The position numbers and the translations under genes were made by a program. A DNA stretch of 64,000 nucleotides from Thermohalobaculum sp951813525 (GTDB taxonomy: Bacteria; Pseudomonadota; Alphaproteobacteria; Rhodobacterales; Rhodobacteraceae). The notes beneath the pieces are model-generated. The model saw nothing but the letters and a program-made list of their open reading frames with translations, made no database searches and was not told where the DNA came from. The stretch is from the NCBI GenBank assembly GCA_951813525.2, contig CATOTJ020000002.1, forward strand, positions 310,001-374,000, given 5' to 3'. Position 1 is the stretch's first letter, and every line of letters begins with the position of its first letter. Below, one piece after another: positions 61,289-64,000 of this stretch.

Positions 61289-61362
61289 TGGCTGGGGAAC
61301 CTGGATTCGAACCAGGACCGACGGAGTCAGAGTCCGCTGTTCTACCGTTAAACTATTCCCCA
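61289..61362 (-). tRNA. tRNA-Gln(CTG)
   Basis: 74 bases with encoded CCA. Acceptor TGGGGAA/TTCCCCA, T1-A72 as usual for tRNA-Gln, anticodon arm GCGGA-CTCTGAC-TCCGT giving anticodon CTG, and T arm CCTGG-TTCGAAT-CCAGG. All stems pair well. Reads codon CAG. Confidence 0.95.
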
Positions 61363-61442
61363 GCAGACCGCCGGATAGGCGGTGGGCAGGCGCGCGAAAT
61401 AACCCCCGGTAAATGTGAAGTCAAGGCCCGGCGCAGCGCCGA

Positions 61443-62540
61443 TCAGCCGCTGTGAAGAAAGTGCAGGACGTCGCCGTCCGCAACAGTATAGGCCTTGCCT
61501 TCGGCGCGCATCTTACCCGCCTCTTTCGCCGGTTGTTCGCCGCCCAAAGCGACATAGTCACCGTAGGATATCGTCTCGGCCCGGATAAAGCCGCGTTCGA
61601 AATCGCCATGGATTACACCTGCCGCCTGCGGCGCGCGCATCCCCGACGAGATCGTCCAAGCCCTGGATTCCTTTGGTCCCGCCGTAAAGAAGGTAATGAG
61701 GCCTAAAAGTTCGTAACCGGCACGGATCAAACGATCCAATCCAGGTTCTTCAAGGCCCATATCGACCAGAAATTCAGCGCGGTCGGTATCGTCGAGCTGC
61801 GCGATCTCCTCCTCGATCGCGGCCGAGATAACAACCGATGCGGCGCCTTCTGCCGCAGCCATCGCCGCCACCGCGGCGGAATGGGCATTGCCGTCGGACG
61901 CTGCCGCTTCTTCGACATTGCAGACATAGAGGACCGGCTTGCCGGTCAAAAGTTGCAGCATTTCCCAGGCGCGCTGTTCTTCGGGTGTGATGTCGACTGA
62001 CCGGGCCGGGCGCCCTTCTTCCAGCGCGGCACGGGCACGTTGCAACAGGCGTTCTTGCTCGACCGCGTCCTTATCGCCGCCGCGGATGCGGCGCGACAGA
62101 TTTACCATCCGCTTCTCGATGCTTTCCAGATCGGCCAGCATCAGTTCGGTTTCAATCGTCTGGGCATCTGCGACGGGATCAACGCGCCCCTCGACATGGG
62201 TGACATCGCCATCTTCGAAGCATCGAAGTACATGGGCGACGGCATCGACTTCGCGGATATTGGCGAGAAACTGGTTGCCCAAGCCTTCACCTTTCGACGC
62301 GCCCTTCACCAGCCCGGCAATGTCGACAAATGTCAGGCGCGTCGGAACAATCTGCTTCGACTTGGCAATCGCACCGATTTTGTCCAACCGTTCATCGGGC
62401 ACCGAGACTTCGCCGACATTCGGCTCGATCGTGCAAAACGGAAAATTCGCCGCCTGCGCAGCAGCGGTGCGCGTCAGCGCATTGAACAGCGTTGATTTGC
62501 CGACATTCGGCAGCCCGACGATACCGCAACGAAAACCCAT
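61443..62540 (-). CDS. ychF: Redox-regulated ATPase YchF (OLA1)
   Basis: 365 aa, standard length. P-loop CGIVGLPNVGKSTLFNAL (about residues 5-22), FVDIAGLVKGASKGEGLGNQFLANIREVDA (switch/G3), and the nucleotide-base motif NVEE in place of the GTPase NKxD, which explains ATP preference in this family. C-terminal TGS domain ends in AYTVADGDVLHFLHSG. A conserved Obg-family protein of stress and ribosome biology. Monocistronic here, divergent from the RTX gene. Confidence 0.96.
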   Translation of the reverse strand: MGFRCGIVGLPNVGKSTLFNALTRTAAAQAANFPFCTIEPNVGEVSVPDERLDKIGAIAKSKQIVPTRLTFVDIAGLVKGASKGEGLGNQFLANIREVDAVAHVLRCFEDGDVTHVEGRVDPVADAQTIETELMLADLESIEKRMVNLSRRIRGGDKDAVEQERLLQRARAALEEGRPARSVDITPEEQRAWEMLQLLTGKPVLYVCNVEEAAASDGNAHSAAVAAMAAAEGAASVVISAAIEEEIAQLDDTDRAEFLVDMGLEEPGLDRLIRAGYELLGLITFFTAGPKESRAWTISSGMRAPQAAGVIHGDFERGFIRAETISYGDYVALGGEQPAKEAGKMRAEGKAYTVADGDVLHFLHSG

Positions 62541-62674
62541 GACCTGACCTCTTCTCGCCCGCGCGCCGTTTGCCCGGCAGAGGGCGGGTCGTCAAGGGGC
62601 TGCCGATGGTTAAACGTGCATTTACCGATCCATCTTAGTTTCCGTCTTTCAGAATGGGCTTCGAGGACGCCGTG

Positions 62675-63856
62675 ATGATGGAGTTACGGATCTTTTCGCG
62701 AAATCTTTCAGAGATTGGCGGGACTTACCTGTCGATTGGCTACACGTTTGCCCGGAAAGTTTTCGATGCATTCGACTTCGGTGAGCCAGCTTCGCCTGGC
62801 CTCGAACGCTTGGCGGAAGACAAGGATGGTGGCCTGCTGTCGACCGAACGGGCGGCGATTTCTCCAGGTGGCCAGTCGATTTATGCACGCGGAGAGAAGG
62901 GTGTGTTTCTGGCACCGCAAGAGATTGATACTTACTATTTTTCGAGGCTTGCCGAGCAAAATACACATGTAACCGTATTGGGAAAAATCTTACCGTCGAA
63001 CGACGCATTCATCGGCACCGAAACTGCAATGCGTCTGCTGGACGACGAAGGGCAGTTTGAAGGCGCGGTGACGCTAAACTTTGCCGGTGCCGACGTTTTG
63101 GATGCGGGGACCGAAATCAACTCCGAATATAGTGCCTTTTTCATCAACCAGCGTTTTCACAATACTGGCCCGGCGCAGCATGGTGTCATCGGGACGCATC
63201 CCGGTTTCAAAGGGTCGTACCGCAATTCCGACTTCACCGGAAATCAAGTCATACTGGGTGGCCGAAACGATACGCTGGGGGTCCAATTCGACCCGATTGC
63301 CGCTGACTTTACCCGGCCTGGAGCAATGGTTGCCACGGCGCATGTAAACACAATGGTTCGAACGACAGGTGGAGACGACCGCGACATATTGCGTGGAACT
63401 GACGCCGACGACTTGGCAAAGGGCGGGGCAGATCGCGATTTCTTTTTCGGCGGGGATGGATTTGACGAGCTCTCTGGACAGGCAGGCCGGGATGTTCTGT
63501 TGGGGGGCGATGGTCAAGACCTGCTTTACGGTGGTGCTGAACGTGACATCCTGATCGGCGGCACCGGCCGCGACGTGTTGACAGGCGGTAAGGGCAACGA
63601 CCGGCTTAATGGTGGAGAGGGAACTGACAGTTTCCACTTTTCCGCCGGGGATGATCGCGATCGGATTGATGATTTTGACTCAACGACTGAGACCATCACC
63701 TTTAGCGGCATTGGCTACTCTAGATTTTCAGAGCTTGCGGTCGCTTCGCGGGATTTGGGTGCCGGAACCCGAATCGACTATTCCGGAAGCGACTTTGTTT
63801 ATCTGCGCGGCGTTGCGTTAGTCGAACTCGGAGAATCGAATTTTGTCTTTGTTTGA
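62675..63856 (+). CDS. RTX calcium-binding protein with haemolysin-type repeats
   Basis: About 393 aa from ATG 62675 (GAGG 8 bases upstream; ATG 62654 would add seven residues). The N-terminal 230 residues lack a known domain. Residues about 240-320 contain RTX nonapeptides (GGxGxDxLx): GGADRDFFFGGDGFDELSGQ, LLGGDGQDLLYGG, LTGGKGNDRLNGGEGTDSF. They bind Ca2+ and fold outside the cell. The tail DSFHF...VYLRGVALVELGESNFVFV fits a C-terminal type I secretion signal, and there is no N-terminal signal peptide. No transporter genes are adjacent. Confidence 0.85.
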   Translation: MMELRIFSRNLSEIGGTYLSIGYTFARKVFDAFDFGEPASPGLERLAEDKDGGLLSTERAAISPGGQSIYARGEKGVFLAPQEIDTYYFSRLAEQNTHVTVLGKILPSNDAFIGTETAMRLLDDEGQFEGAVTLNFAGADVLDAGTEINSEYSAFFINQRFHNTGPAQHGVIGTHPGFKGSYRNSDFTGNQVILGGRNDTLGVQFDPIAADFTRPGAMVATAHVNTMVRTTGGDDRDILRGTDADDLAKGGADRDFFFGGDGFDELSGQAGRDVLLGGDGQDLLYGGAERDILIGGTGRDVLTGGKGNDRLNGGEGTDSFHFSAGDDRDRIDDFDSTTETITFSGIGYSRFSELAVASRDLGAGTRIDYSGSDFVYLRGVALVELGESNFVFV

Positions 63857-63945
63857 AACTAGGCGGACCAGCATCACCCTGATCGTTGCCTCTTTCCTAG
63901 AGCTTTTTATCATGTCACGGGCTTTGCAGGCGGACAGACTGACAC

Positions 63946-64000
63946 TTAAGGCTTAATCACCGTCGCTCCGGTTGTCTTTCGCGCCTCGAGATCCTTGTGC
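63946..64000 (-). CDS. C-terminal end of a quinone oxidoreductase-like gene (runs off right edge)
   Basis: The last 17 residues before a TAA (63948-63946) read HKDLEARKTTGATVIKP. This resembles the very conserved C-terminus of NADPH:quinone reductases of the zinc-type alcohol dehydrogenase family (AHRDLEARKTTGSTVL-like). Only this fragment is in the window. Confidence 0.65.
   Translation of the reverse strand, partial: HKDLEARKTTGATVIKP

Noticed and set aside
1..64000. CRISPR arrays, prophage or integrase-type genomic island
   Set aside because: No regularly spaced repeats, no integrase, capsid or tail genes seen; mobile DNA is limited to the two transposons and the short repeats.

Overview
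The window looks like chromosomal DNA of a GC-rich, sulfur-oxidising alphaproteobacterium. The evidence is a complete Paracoccus-type sox operon, a hut operon, a rhizobial rkp-type lipid/capsule operon, Tat-type signals on several exported proteins, RTX repeats and alphaproteobacterial-style TAGAGC intergenic repeats. Species cannot be given from sequence alone.

Layout. 1-349: 5' part of a lipoprotein gene running off the left edge. 535-7565: module A, with a polyprenyl synthetase, a small helical protein, a large FAD oxidoreductase and a SAM-cyclase-ATPase-TPR protein. 7730-11379: a NitT/TauT-type ABC importer divergent from a class IV aminotransferase. 11380-12784: gene-poor, with one TAGAGC repeat and one orphan 106-aa gene. 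12785-15684: pobA translationally coupled to a ThDP enzyme. 15947-16348: an exported FKBP. 16443-22042: hutI-hutH-HIT-hutU with divergent hutC. 22180-33221: a four-gene operon (type I PKS, alpha-oxoamine synthase, KpsS-like protein, SDR) matching rhizobial rkpA/G/J/H, probably making a special lipid for capsule export. 33228-48061: the sox region (V-W-X-Y-Z-A-B-C-D-E-F-DUF302 leftward, S-R-T rightward), split at the soxS/soxV divergent promoter by a transposon. 48203-61132: module B, with a second polyprenyl synthetase, helical protein, FAD oxidoreductase and SAM-cyclase-ATPase-TPR protein, plus an extended SDR and a 1267-aa tandem acetoacetate-decarboxylase-like protein. 61289-64000: tRNA-Gln, ychF, an RTX protein and the 3' end of a quinone reductase gene.

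Most notable: (1) modules A and B carry the same four protein types, with the helical-protein gene directly upstream of the prenyl synthetase gene in both. This suggests an undescribed isoprenoid-processing system, duplicated in one genome. (2) A 2.8-kb IS1595-type transposon (43384-46166), with 23-bp inverted repeats and an exact 8-bp target duplication, carries a fused DNA methyltransferase/Mrr-like endonuclease and an abnormal tRNA-Cys-like sequence. It has landed in the presumed SoxR-controlled soxS-soxV region. (3) An IS5-family copy has inserted exactly in an ATGACTAG stop/start overlap of module B. It removed the ATG of the prenyl synthetase but supplies an in-frame TTG from its own end.

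How the genes work together: the Sox enzymes oxidise thiosulfate in the periplasm (SoxXA couples sulfur to SoxYZ, SoxB hydrolyses, SoxCD oxidises; SoxVW and perhaps SoxS keep SoxY reduced; SoxR represses; SoxT is a transporter-like protein). The Hut enzymes convert histidine to formiminoglutamate, but no hutF/G is visible here. RkpA/G/H would build a long-chain amino-alcohol lipid, and the KpsS-like protein would link it to capsule biogenesis.
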